Origin: Mortierella sp. BCC40632
Lineage: Eukaryota > Mortierellomycota > Mortierellomycetes > Mortierellales > Mortierellaceae
DNA length: 64,000 nucleotides
Assembly: GCA_011634665.1 (NCBI GenBank)
Contig: WAEK01000009.1
Span: forward strand, 310,001-374,000
Direction of reading: 5' to 3'
The translations under genes were made by a program, and so were the position numbers. This document shows, in pieces, positions 47,759 through 58,034 of the stretch (position 1 is the stretch's first letter; each line of letters begins with the position of its first letter). Under the pieces are notes generated by a model that was not told the DNA's origin, made no database searches, and was given only the letters and a program-made list of their open reading frames with translations.

Positions 47759-48335
47759 CTTCTCTTTCTTTCTCTCTCTTTCTCTCTTTGCTCTCCCCGC
47801 TCTCTGTTGTCATGCACCCTATTGCCCTGCTCCTTGTGCCGTGTTTTTGTCCCTTTTCGCATGGTCTTGTGCGTCCGATGAGGAAGGCCGAGAGAGCGCT
47901 TCTCTTCATATCTCACTCACAACTGGGTCAACCAACCATACATAATTTCACGTCTGTCTCCTCTTGCAGGAATCACAGACCGCCTGTGGGCCGAACGTCG
48001 GCTGGGCCACTTGCTCCTGTATAAACCAATACATGATGCAAGGCCCTTGCTGCACCATGGGGGTCACTGCGTCTTTTTCTTTTTCTTTTCTTTTTCTTTT
48101 TCTTTGTTCGTGTTATAGAACTCGCCCCTTCTCTCTCTTTCACACACACACTCTCTCTCTCTTTCACGCTCTTTCTTTCTTTCTGCCCAATAACCCGCCC
48201 AATCCTTCCACTCTCCTCCCCCTCCTCCGCCGCAGACCCTACTCTGCAACGCCCATCTCATTCACCTTCCCATCGCACTCCATCCTTCCATAGCCACGGG
48301 AACAATACCTGGATCATATTCTTTATCCGACTTCC

Positions 48336-49579
48336 ATGACCTATCTGCAACACGCGCATCGTGCCGACGGCTCGGCTACACCCGAAAAGATTCGCCAGGA
48401 AACGACCACCACAACGATCTCGACCACCACAACGACCGCCTCTTCTACCATGCCCGTTCTCACCTCAGACTCTGAGCCGGCCATGTACAACAATCATTCC
48501 TCAAAGACCCCCCATTACTCTAGCCGAGCTCATGCCACTGCCTCTGGGCTGAAGCATGCGGCACATCTTGAATTGGACAGCAGTCCTCAACGACCCCAGA
48601 ACGGTCGCTCATCATCCCTTTCGTCTAATTCCTCGTCCAATGGTCAGTCGTCGTCCAACCACAAGAACGTAGGAACGACCCCAGGAACGACCCCAGGGGT
48701 CACTAGCGGAGTGAACAACAACCACCTCCACAATGGTTCCAACCCAACTCTGTCCTCGTCTTCATCCCAGTCTTCTCCTCGTGGAGGAGTGCCCGCTGCT
48801 GACAGGACTCGACGACCCCTTGGTCCTGATGCTGTTGGGGGCGATTATTCGAGCCATAGTGCTCACAGCTGGCCAATCCTTTTTGCTGTCATCCCACCGC
48901 TGGGGTCTCTTCTCTTTGGCAAGTCGGATGTCTTTAGTGATATCCTGACATTGGTTCTCATTGCCTTCTTTCTCTACAACATTATCAAAGGTAAAAAAGG
49001 CCTTTTTCCTTTTTTTCTTCCTTTCCTTTTTGGACCGCACATGATAGAGGATGACTGCCCTGTCACTTGAATAATGCTTGCTGCTTTGAGATAAGAGTGA
49101 GAGAGTAAAAGAGGATATCGCGAAGGGACGAGTAGTAGACAGGACAAGGTAGGGAAAGACAGAGTAAAGCAGGGAAAGACAGGGCAGGGCAAAAACAGGG
49201 CAGGGCATCTGTAGGTAGCATGCATGCGTAGATGGGACGACTGCATGCTTATGCTTTTGAGAAAGAGAGAAAAAAAAAAAAAAAAAAAAAGAGAGAGAGA
49301 AAGAGAGAGGGAAGCATGTGTGTAAATGTGAAAGTATGTGTGTGCGTGTGAGTTTGCGCAAAAGGATGCTTTGGCCACCTTGGGTTTGTTATCTCTCTGC
49401 ATTGGCAGAAGGAGGCCCTCGCGCTTTGTGGGCCGTGCAACAACAGAGCGGCACATAATTCACTGGGCTGATGGCTCCTCTCTTCTTCTGACCTGGCGGT
49501 TTCGTCCGCCCATCTATCCAAAGAGGACCGACCCAATCGGACGATGTAGACGAAGCCGTACCTGAAAGCGCGCGTGTCC

Positions 49580-49644
<65 letters not shown>

Positions 49645-49714
49645 ATCACTGACCTCTGTTCATGTCTCAGCTTACAGTGATGACCTTAATCCTTGTCCCT
49701 GAATACTCTTTTCT

Positions 49715-49755
<41 letters not shown>

Positions 49756-50724
49756 CCTTCTCTCTCTCTATCCTTCTCTCTCTCCTCTCAACGTTTTCTA
49801 GTTCCCTGGGAGCTGTACTACGCTGCCCGCACTCGGAGAGTCCTCCTCTCCTCCGCAAGTTCCAATGCCCCTGTTGACCCTATTCTCGAAAAGCGGAGAC
49901 TGAGCGCTGCCGCCAGTCTTCGTCGTCAAGAGTTCTTCTCGCTGCTACTGGTCCTTGGTTCGCCTTTCCTCGGCGGATACACCTTGCGCTACCTCAAAAA
50001 CTTTTTCTCCTCTTATGAGGACTACCTCTCAGCCCTCAACATCGAGCTCTTCATCATCGCCTCGGGCATTCGACCACTAACACACCTGGTCAGCTTGCTT
50101 AAGGCACGTGCACTCCACCTGCAGGAGCAGGTTCATTACCCGGATGCTGAGGTTGAAAGCCTTCGTCGAAGAGTAACTTCGATCGAGGCCGAGCTCACTC
50201 AGTTGCGCCGTGCCTTTGCGACCAAGCGGGATGTGCTCCAGGTCCAAGACAGTGTCGAGCCAACGCTTCATCAGTTGACAAAGCAGCTCAAGCGCCAGGA
50301 CAAGAAAGAGACTTTGCATCGATCCTATACAGAGGATCGATTCGCTGGAATTGATGAAAAATTGCGCGAGTACGATGCAGTGTTAGCTTATCGGATCACG
50401 GAAGAGCAACATCGTTCGAGTCTTTTGTTTTTGCCCATCAATATCCTGGTCGCCATGTTGGGCTACTGCACAGTCTTCCTACCTCAGCGCCTGATAGGAC
50501 CCAAGCAACAACAGCCAATGCTTCAACCACATGTACCGGCTGCCATTGGCGATGGAGCTTCGACAGAATCGCAGATGCAGCCAGTCTCCAACCCGAACCA
50601 CGCCCACAGCAATGGCCTCAGCAATCATGCCGCTCACGGACCCCATCCACAGTTCAAATCAGGAGGTCGACAGCCCTCGCACAACCCCATCACCTCGACC
50701 CGAGAGACGGCGCGCTTGTATTAA
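48336..50724 (+). CDS. Multi-pass membrane protein of unknown function
   Basis: Two exons, 48336-48990 and 49802-50724, joined in phase 1 (GT-AG); the product is 525 residues. Residues 1-175 are a hydrophilic Ser/Thr/Asn-rich tail with a GTTPGTTPGVTSGV repeat. Hydrophobic segments follow at about 179-195 (WPILFAVIPPLGSLLFG), 200-218 (FSDILTLVLIAFFLYNII), then in exon 2 FFSLLLVLGSPFLGGY, LFIIASGIRPLTHLVSLL and near the C-terminus LLFLPINILVAMLGYCTVFLP. Between the fourth and fifth is a coiled coil with leucine heptads (ESLRRRVTSIEAELTQLRRAF). The VPWELYYAARTRR motif right at the splice junction resembles what I recall from an uncharacterised fungal membrane protein family, so conservation is likely. 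No enzyme motif is visible. The Gln/His/Asn-rich C-terminal tail is probably disordered. The 811-base intron ends in a long CT tract. Confidence 0.8.
49581..49642 (+). repeat. CT dinucleotide tract in the intron of the membrane-protein gene
   Basis: About 31 TC units on the coding strand. A second CT block (about 49720-49755) lies closer to the acceptor at 49800-49801. Confidence 0.9.
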
Positions 50725-52094
50725 ATAGGAGAGAAAAGGTCCGAGATATATATCGAATGGATCCTATCCTATAGCCACCATTGCTATACACCATGCGAAG
50801 CCAAAACCAAAAAGAGATATCCCCTCAAGTCAAAGCCCCCAATCCTTCAATGCCCTTTTTTTTATTTTATTTTTTGTCGTTGGTGGTCTACACAAACTAC
50901 TACCATGCACTGCACATGTGCTCGACACCTGGAATGAACGTAATGATATGCAGCCCTACCTATCTCTATATATCTCTTCCATCTATTATGTAATGACCCC
51001 CCTTTTTTTTTTTCCTCACCTCACTTATTTGATGAAAACAATATACAATGGGCACCCCTGTTTCCTCTCTTCTTTAAATCAACAATGGCCTTTGGGCAAT
51101 GAAAGAGCGAGAGAAAGATTTTTTTTTTTTTTTTTTTTTTTATGGGGTTGGACCGTTGGAGTGCAGGACAAGACGCGGCAAGGTGGACTGCCCCTTAAGA
51201 TGATAGGACTTCGAGTTTATATGGTACATTCAGCCACAGCCAGAGTTCCTTCTTTTGCTCAAACTTCAGTTCATCGGTAATATAGGAGGACCCATAGGAA
51301 AGAGGGGGATGAAAGAGGGGGTGGAAAATCCATGGACAAGCAACACATCCATCGATCTATCCAACGCAACCAACTGTCTGTAGAGCGATACCACGGAAAG
51401 GAGTATCCAGAAATGCTGTCCCGTCAACAAATGGGTGCCAAAAAGAACCAACACTCAAGGCATAGAGATCTCGAGTCCATGGGATGCATTTGATCGACAA
51501 AATCTCATTCGAGGCTCACCGATGACCAGAGGCATTCGACTCTGCCCAGTATCAGATGCCGCTTTATAACAGGAGAGGAGACAATGAACTACCACGCTTC
51601 ATCAGCAGAGCCAAATAGGCTAATGGCACACTACAGGGACTCTGATTAGAACCGAGATGAACCATCTGGCTCTTTTCTCTCTCTATTCTCATCGATTTGG
51701 ATGCGAGGCGCTGATTCGACACTTGAGTCAAGAAGGCTATTTTCATCTCTTGACACAGCTTCCGACAAAACAGCATCAACAAGCCAACTACCAGGATCCA
51801 ACCGAAAAGAAGCGCTCAGGAGCGACATCATGAGTGATGAATGGACCACCTTTGACCAATCGATTCTAATGGAGCTATCCTTTTTTTTTTATTTATTTAT
51901 TTTTTCTTATTACATGCTATTCTTCGGGACTCGACCTTTTTTTCCATTTCTTTTCTTCAAATCTCTTTGCCTCGACTTCACATCACCGTGGATCAACCTA
52001 CGCTACGATCTATTGGACTCTGTTTTTATGTTTCGACCCAAATCTATCCAATCTCTTTTACTGGATCAATGATTGTCTCAACGGAATCTAGACC
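50725..52094. other. Intergenic region between the membrane-protein gene and eL13
   Basis: No gene supported. There is a T run near 51119-51140 and a T/AT-rich block at 51881-51910. The 3' half should hold the promoter of the ribosomal protein gene; the TCTAG just before its start codon could be a 5' leader acceptor. No ribosomal-protein promoter element is identified. Confidence 0.5.
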
Positions 52095-53413
52095 ATGAAG
52101 CACAACAATCTTTTGCCCGGAGAGGTGCGTCTTTCTTTTTGCCACTAAAAAAAAAGTTGTCTCGAGTGCTTTATCTGTATTCGAGAAGAAGAAGAAAAAA
52201 AAAGAACCAGGATTTTTAACGCTTTTTCTTTTTCTTTTTCTTTTTTCCCCCTTTCCTTCCAACAACAGCACTTCCGCAAGGACTGGCAGTCTCGCGTCAA
52301 GGTCTGGTTGGACCAGGCTGGTCGCAAGAAGTCGAGACGCATTGCGCGTGTCCAGAAGGCCGCTCGCATTGCCCCTCGCCCCGTCGATGGCTTGCTCCGC
52401 CCTGCCGTCCGTTGCCCCACCATCAAGTACAACACCAAGATCCGTGCTGGTCGTGGTTTCACTCTTGATGAGCTCAAGGTAAATAGGCGGAACTCGGTTT
52501 TTTTCGTGTTACTATAATCATGCTATGCTATGCTATGCTATGCTATGCTATGCAGGCTGGGACCGATCTTCTCTCTCGGTTGGAAAGATTCAATGCATTT
52601 GAAGGGGGAAGGTGGGAACGCGCAGGAACAAAAGGAGCTAGCTACTAGGGAAATAGTCTGGATTACATCATTGACAAGGAACGCCAATTGAACTTGGCAG
52701 CCTCAGTATCCAGCAGTTGCCATGCCTCGTTCAAGCAGAGAAGACGACAACTTGTGAAAGACAAGAAGAAAAAAGAGAGGAATACCATTACGCAACAAAG
52801 TCGACCAAAGGACCTATATCTTTCAGCTATTCACGCATGACGATCAGTAGCATGCTCAACCGATACTGCCCTACCAACCCTTTCTCTACGCACTGATCTT
52901 TAACCGCACCGACAAACTCGACTACAGGAGTACAGAGAAATCTGCGTCCTTTTTTTAATTTAATTTATGAGTATTTTTTCCTGACCATTGGCATTGTGGT
53001 TTATCCTTTTGATGAATTTATAGGCTGCTGGCATTCGCCGCAAGGAGGCTCTCTCGATCGGCATCTCGGTTGATGCTCGTCGCCGTAACAAGTCCGAGGA
53101 GTCGCTTCAGTTGAACGCCCAGCGCCTCAAGGCTTACAAGGCCAAGTTGATTGTCTTCCCCCGCAAGGTTGGCAAGGTCAAGGCTGGCGACTCCCAGCCT
53201 GCTGAGCTCTCCAACGCCACCCAGTTGACTGGTCCTCTCTTCCCCGTCACCCAGGTCTGGCCCAAGGAGAAGGCTCGCAAGATCACCGAGGAGGAGAAGA
53301 AGTCCTCCGCATACGAGCAGCACCGCAAGGCTCGCTCCGTTGCCCGTCTCCACGGCATCCGCGAGGCTCGTCGCAAGGCCAAGGAGGAGGAGGAGGCCAA
53401 CAAGAAGAAGTAA
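52095..53413 (+). CDS. RPL13: 60S ribosomal protein eL13
   Basis: Three exons: 52095-52124, 52269-52478 and 53024-53413, all GT-AG, giving 209 residues, the normal family length. Family landmarks are [20 protein letters not shown] at the start of exon 2, [37 protein letters not shown] across the second junction, [37 protein letters not shown] and a Lys/Glu/Ala C-terminus ending KKK. It is a structural protein of the large cytosolic ribosomal subunit. The N-terminus ([10 protein letters not shown]) is the least conserved part; the start is taken as the first ATG before the GTGCGT donor. Codon choice in exons 2 and 3 is strongly C/G-ending (AAG, CGC, GCC), as expected for high expression. Intron 2 is long at 545 bases. 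Confidence 0.97.
52519..52554 (+). repeat. TATGC pentanucleotide repeat in intron 2 of the eL13 gene
   Basis: About seven tandem copies of GCTAT/TATGC begin roughly 40 bases after the donor. The motif differs from the CT/GA and homopolymer tracts found elsewhere in the window. Confidence 0.85.
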
Positions 53414-54299
53414 AGGACATTGGCCAACAAATGACCAACAAGGAGCGATGACGAAGGGGAACAGTGTTACGGGAGACACTATACTACACGCACACGACCT
53501 CCGGTTCAACAATGAAGTAAAAAGAAACGAAAAAAAAAAAAAAAAAAAAAAAAAAATGTCTTTCAGATGTTGCTCTATTCACCAGTTTGTGGTCCACGAA
53601 GCAAAGTGCACCAGGGAGATATGTGGTTCCTGTGAATGTTGGACAAAGAGCTCTATACAAACCCTGGCCATTACAAAATGTGGTGGATAGCAGAAAAGGG
53701 CGAGATGGAAACATGCAGGCAAAGTATATGAGGAAAGAGAGAGAGAGAGAGAGAGAGAGAAAAGATGGAAAGTTGCAGGACTGGTGTAGGTAGGAATCGG
53801 GGCATTCGGAAGACAGTTCCGGGCATGCACGACAGACAGATAGACAGAGAAAAGATGGAAAAAAGAAAAAAAAAAAAAGGACAATCAGGGACCAGGCAGC
53901 AAGCGATGGTGGATGACGGCAGCAATGCAGCGGGCGGGCGAGTGAAGAGTTCAAGGCGTGGGCACAGTAACAACGTGTGTGTGTGAACGTGTGTGTGAAT
54001 GTGGATGTGTGTGTGTGTGTATGGGGAGGGGGGTGGGACCGAGCCGTCATATGTCCTGGTCAGGCTACAGCATTTTGACCGAGTCCTGTGCTTCGCGTAT
54101 GGATTATGAGATAAAAATCAATCTCTCCTAAGCACCTTGGCATGGCACGGGGAGAGAGATAGAGAGAGCCAAGGGCAGTCATCTCTTGTGTTCACAGAGA
54201 ATATTTTATTTCCATCTCTTCTACTTGTTCATCTCATCCTCATCCATCCCATCCCCTCCATCCATCCCACCCTGTCCAGCTGTTCTGTTCTTCGAGTCG

Positions 54300-54347
<48 letters not shown>

Positions 54348-54694
54348 CTCCTGCATTCTTGAGCACGCGCTCTCGTAAGAAAGCTTGGTGCACAAGCAGA
54401 GCACAGCCCCAAAAAGGCCCCGTTCCATCTACGCGCTCTCCATCATCGACCATTGTGGATTTTAAAATCTCATTCGAACCGTCAGTTCCCATCACCAACT
54501 CGCCATCCACCTTGTTATCCTTCACCCCACCTTTCTCTCTGCCCCAGACTCGAACGCTATTTCCGGCTGCATGGCTCAGAGAGCTCTTTTTCCTCAGACG
54601 ACCTATTTTTGAGCTTGAATAGTCAACAGACTGTACCTCTCCAAGACGGACCCAATCCTAACCCCCACAATACGCGACACACCAGGCAAAGGCC
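53414..54694. other. 3' flank of eL13 and following non-genic stretch
   Basis: It contains an A run at 53530-53556, a GA tract at about 53738-53762, a GT-rich block at 53975-54021 and a run of 44 T at 54301-54344. On the minus strand 54340-54590 there is an open, non-repetitive frame of about 80 codons (including NKVDGELVMGTDGSNEILKS) that I could not connect to a start or a family; it may be chance. Confidence 0.5.
54301..54344 (+). repeat. Run of 44 T
   Basis: Uninterrupted T tract, the second longest homopolymer in the window, not inside any gene I can support. Confidence 0.85.
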
Positions 54695-54979
54695 TCAAAG
54701 CGCAGGGGTTGAGAGACGCGACGACGACAAACAACGGGCAATCTCTTTTTCTATTTTACTTTCTACTTCAAGACCTGCAGCTAGTTCAGCCCGCTAAGCC
54801 AACGCGCTTCCCTTGTCCAACACGCGCACAAACTGTTTTACCTGGACTCCTCTGCGCCTCTTCCGACTAGGAACACTTACCCGACACTCGATTGAGGTCA
54901 CCCTTGTCTGACGGGATGAGTTCAAGGTACGGATGGTCAAGGTGGTGTCAGGCTGTAAATGAGAGAAAGTGATTTCCAT
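54695..54979 (-). CDS. Possible two-exon small protein (65 residues), unrecognised
   Basis: Candidate exons in transcript order are 54881-54979 and 54695-54793, joined by an 87-base intron with donor GTAAGT and acceptor TTAG. Exon 1 encodes MEITFSHLQPDTTLTIRTLN and ends TSIECR; exon 2 encodes RAELAAGLEVESKIEKEIAR and ends with a TGA after STPAL. Both exons look like ordinary protein and the phase-0 junction is clean, but no branch-point motif is obvious. Without splicing, the first frame continues for another 28 residues to a different stop. I know no family for it, and it may be chance. Confidence 0.3.
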
Positions 54980-55267
54980 GGTCCTTGTCTTTATTTTTGC
55001 GCATATGACAATGACGAACTATCCTTGAGAGAGATGAAAGCGCTGGTTTATGTGGGGGAGTAAAAAGGCAGATGAGTGCACCGAATTTGTGTGAGAGAGT
55101 GTGTGAGAGTGTGTGAGAGTGTGCCTGCCCCGACGACTCGCATGTGGTCGCGGTTTCTGGGAGCAGGAGTAAGAGCTAGGAGGAGGGGTTCGTGGCATTG
55201 GTGTGGATGTGGTTAGCTAGGCGGCGAACGGGTTCCTCCTTCCTCCTTCTTTGTTCCCCATCCCCCA

Positions 55268-55298
<31 letters not shown>

Positions 55299-55551
55299 AA
55301 CTGAGCGTTCTCCCTGTCCTCGGAGCAACGCCATGCCTTGATGGTCTGGATGGGGAGATGCCTGACTGGGACAGACAGGTCTAGCAGGCATATGCAAGTG
55401 AGGCAAAGCTGCACCTGTCATCTCTCTGCATGGCCTTTTTTTTATATTCTCAATCGATCAGAGTTTCTCTCTGGCCAGTCATTTTTCTTGCGTCCATCCT
55501 CCACCTCCACCTCCTCTTTTCTTTTTCTCTTTCTAGCAGTTGCCTCTTTCA

Positions 55552-55595
<44 letters not shown>

Positions 55596-56094
55596 CTTTC
55601 TCTCTCTTTCTCTCTCTTTCTCTGTCTCTCATATCACACTCCTTCTCTCTCTCTCTATTCCTGATCCGTCGTTTCCCCCACACCCACACCTTCCCTTTCA
55701 GTCTATCTCAGCTCGTGCCATCTTTCCCCATCTCTGAGCTGATCTGCAGATCTTTTTCTTTATTTTTTCCTGCCCACTAATCGCCAACTCTCATTCTTAT
55801 TCTCTCTCTCTTTCTCTCATTCTCTCTCTCATTCTCTCTCTTTCTCTCACTCGCACTCGTCCTCTTACATTCTTACACATACACACACGCTGACTCCTCT
55901 CATATCCCTGCTGATCCTCTAGACCCCCCGCTGCCCTTCCTTTCTCTGCTTCAGCAGCACCCTCTCAAACAGCACCCCCGTCCTCATCGACACTGTCTGC
56001 ATCATCGGCATCATCGCCATCCTCTTCCAAGTCGGCTGAATCATCCGCCTTTGAGGATCCGATCCCGTACTCTGGACTGTTCCGCATCCGATCC
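54980..56094. other. Upstream region of the PAS kinase gene
   Basis: No separate gene supported. The plus strand is strongly CT-rich from about 55550 to 55850 with several CT tracts. From 55915 the reading frame of the kinase gene is open without a stop, and its sequence (EDPIPYSGLFRIRS just before the chosen ATG) looks coding. An acceptor-like CTCTAG at 55921-55922 suggests an upstream first exon that I could not locate. Confidence 0.55.
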
Positions 56095-58002
56095 ATGCCG
56101 CTCGTCTCCAGTGCAACACAGCAAGAGTCGCCCCATCTCTGCAAGCCAGGATCCAACAGCAGAGATGCTGCCGTTGCCGCAGGGACAGGAAGTGGCATTC
56201 CCCGAGCACCGCCCATCATGGCCAGCACCTCGGACGAGCTCTCCAAGTTCTCGAACGAGTCACTTCATTCGTATTCCTTCACAAATGCTGCCCATGAAAA
56301 GTCGTTTGTCGAGGGCCGGAGAAGCATCTTTTACCGGTCCATTGACTTTATGAAGCAAAAGATTAAGGGATGGCAGGTCCCCATCTCTAACGTCTTTCCA
56401 GCCTCGGCCTCGACCACACCCACGGACGCTTTCTCGTCTTCGTCCATTGGCGCCTATCCTTCTCCGACACCGTCATCCATCTCTGCCTTTACGGAGCCCG
56501 GCCTAGACGGGTCCGGACTTTTGTCAAAACCAAAGCTAAAGAGGACTATGACCGACATCCCAACCCACAGCAGCAGCAACAGCAAGGCCTCGGGAGTCCA
56601 TCACGGCGACAAAGATCATCCTCAACAACGTCCAGCCCGACCTCTTTCGGTCGCAACTATTTCCACCGCGGGCAATTACAGTTCGCTCCATTCGCCGACG
56701 AGGTTCGTTCCACAGAACCAGGCGATGCTTACAACGAACGATCAATGGGGCGTAATCATGGCCAACGATGTCGCGTCGACAGTGTTTGGATACCACGGAA
56801 GTGAGCTGACGACAATGACTATCCTCGATCTGGTCGCCAGTCCTTATAAGGAGAAGTTGGAAACGCTGCTCCGGCATCAGTCGCAAGATGGTTCGCTGGA
56901 TAGCAAGGATGAACATGTGCTGCTCTGCGGCAAAGTGGTAGGTTATTTTTTGTTCTATTTCTTTTAACACCACTACCAATCGAGTGATCTGGGGCGGGAA
57001 CAAAGAAAAACAACCACCTCCACTACAACAACAACAAAAACCCCCCCAAAAGCATATTGGACAGTGGCAGTGATCTGTGAAGGCCAGAACGAGAACCCTG
57101 TGTGAGGCAAAGAATAGGTCTCAATGACTGTCTAGCCCACATCCCCCGCTCTTTGAGGCCAAAATAGGGACGTTCCCTCGATATCTGACTCAATCGGATG
57201 TCCTCTCAGTTGCTCTCTGGTCAATTGCTCGCTCTTTATCTCTTTCTTGACCATTAGTCTCCCCTCTTGCGATCCAATTGCCAGTGATGCTGTGTGGACC
57301 TTTTTTGTCCTCCCTACTCCCCCCCTCCCCTTCCTTCTTCCCTTGCTTGTTTGTTGGACACTTTTTGGGGGCTTCATATCGGGTCTGGTCTGTGTAGCCT
57401 TCGCATTGACTTGTCTGTGTTCATCGACGATCCAGAGTCCGATGTCTTTTGAAAGAACGGATTAGACGGGCGGCGATAGCACAATGGTGAAGTGTAAGGG
57501 CCCATTGGTCCTGCTGGCCACCTTTCTTTCTTTCTCTCTTTCTTTGTTTCTTTGTGGCACAAAGAGGTTAGTCGGGTCAATGCTTCGGCCATCCTTGTTC
57601 TCCTCTTTGTGACCACCCCCCTTCCTCTCTCTCTCTCTCTCTCTCTCTTCTCCTCGCTCCTCTTACCCCACCCCTCCTCCCCACCAACATCTTATCAGTC
57701 CAGAATGCGCGTGTGCGTCTCCTTCTTGTGCTCCCAGGAGAGTCATTGTCGTCGCCGTCGTTTTTAAACATGATGATTTTTTTTTTTTTTTTTTTTCAAC
57801 TTTCTTTCTTCAAAGGAAAAAAAAAACAAGAGACACAGTGTCCCTTTTTCTCCTGGCTCTCTTTTTTGGTTCGTTCAGGACCTGTTCATTTCATTCCCAA
57901 ATCCCACCATGCACTTATTTTTAAACCACGTTCAAAGGGAGAAATGATTTTTCTCATTTATCAGTCATTGCCACTGAAATTGATATCCCTTTGGAGAGAG
58001 AG

Positions 58003-58034
<32 letters not shown>

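Larger units (their letters stand above)
43092..48335. other. About 5.2 kb without a supported gene
   Basis: Many overlapping open frames exist, but none shows family resemblance or a consistent splice pattern. Visible structure: an AAAAT pentamer repeat (43345-43380) running into AAT units, an A run at 43800-43814, CACACG/CACAAG-type stretches near 45135-45230, an A run at about 45838-45863, a TTCC repeat (47426-47456) and a CT tract (47697-47751). The right end, CT-rich from about 48060, is probably the promoter and 5' leader of the membrane-protein gene. Undetected small genes or non-coding RNAs are possible. Confidence 0.5.

Noticed and set aside
54340..54590. Open minus-strand stretch with NKVDGELVMGTDGSNEILKS
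   Set aside because: Composition looks protein-like, but no start, splice connection or family was found, and a competing frame gives a stop after a plausible acceptor.
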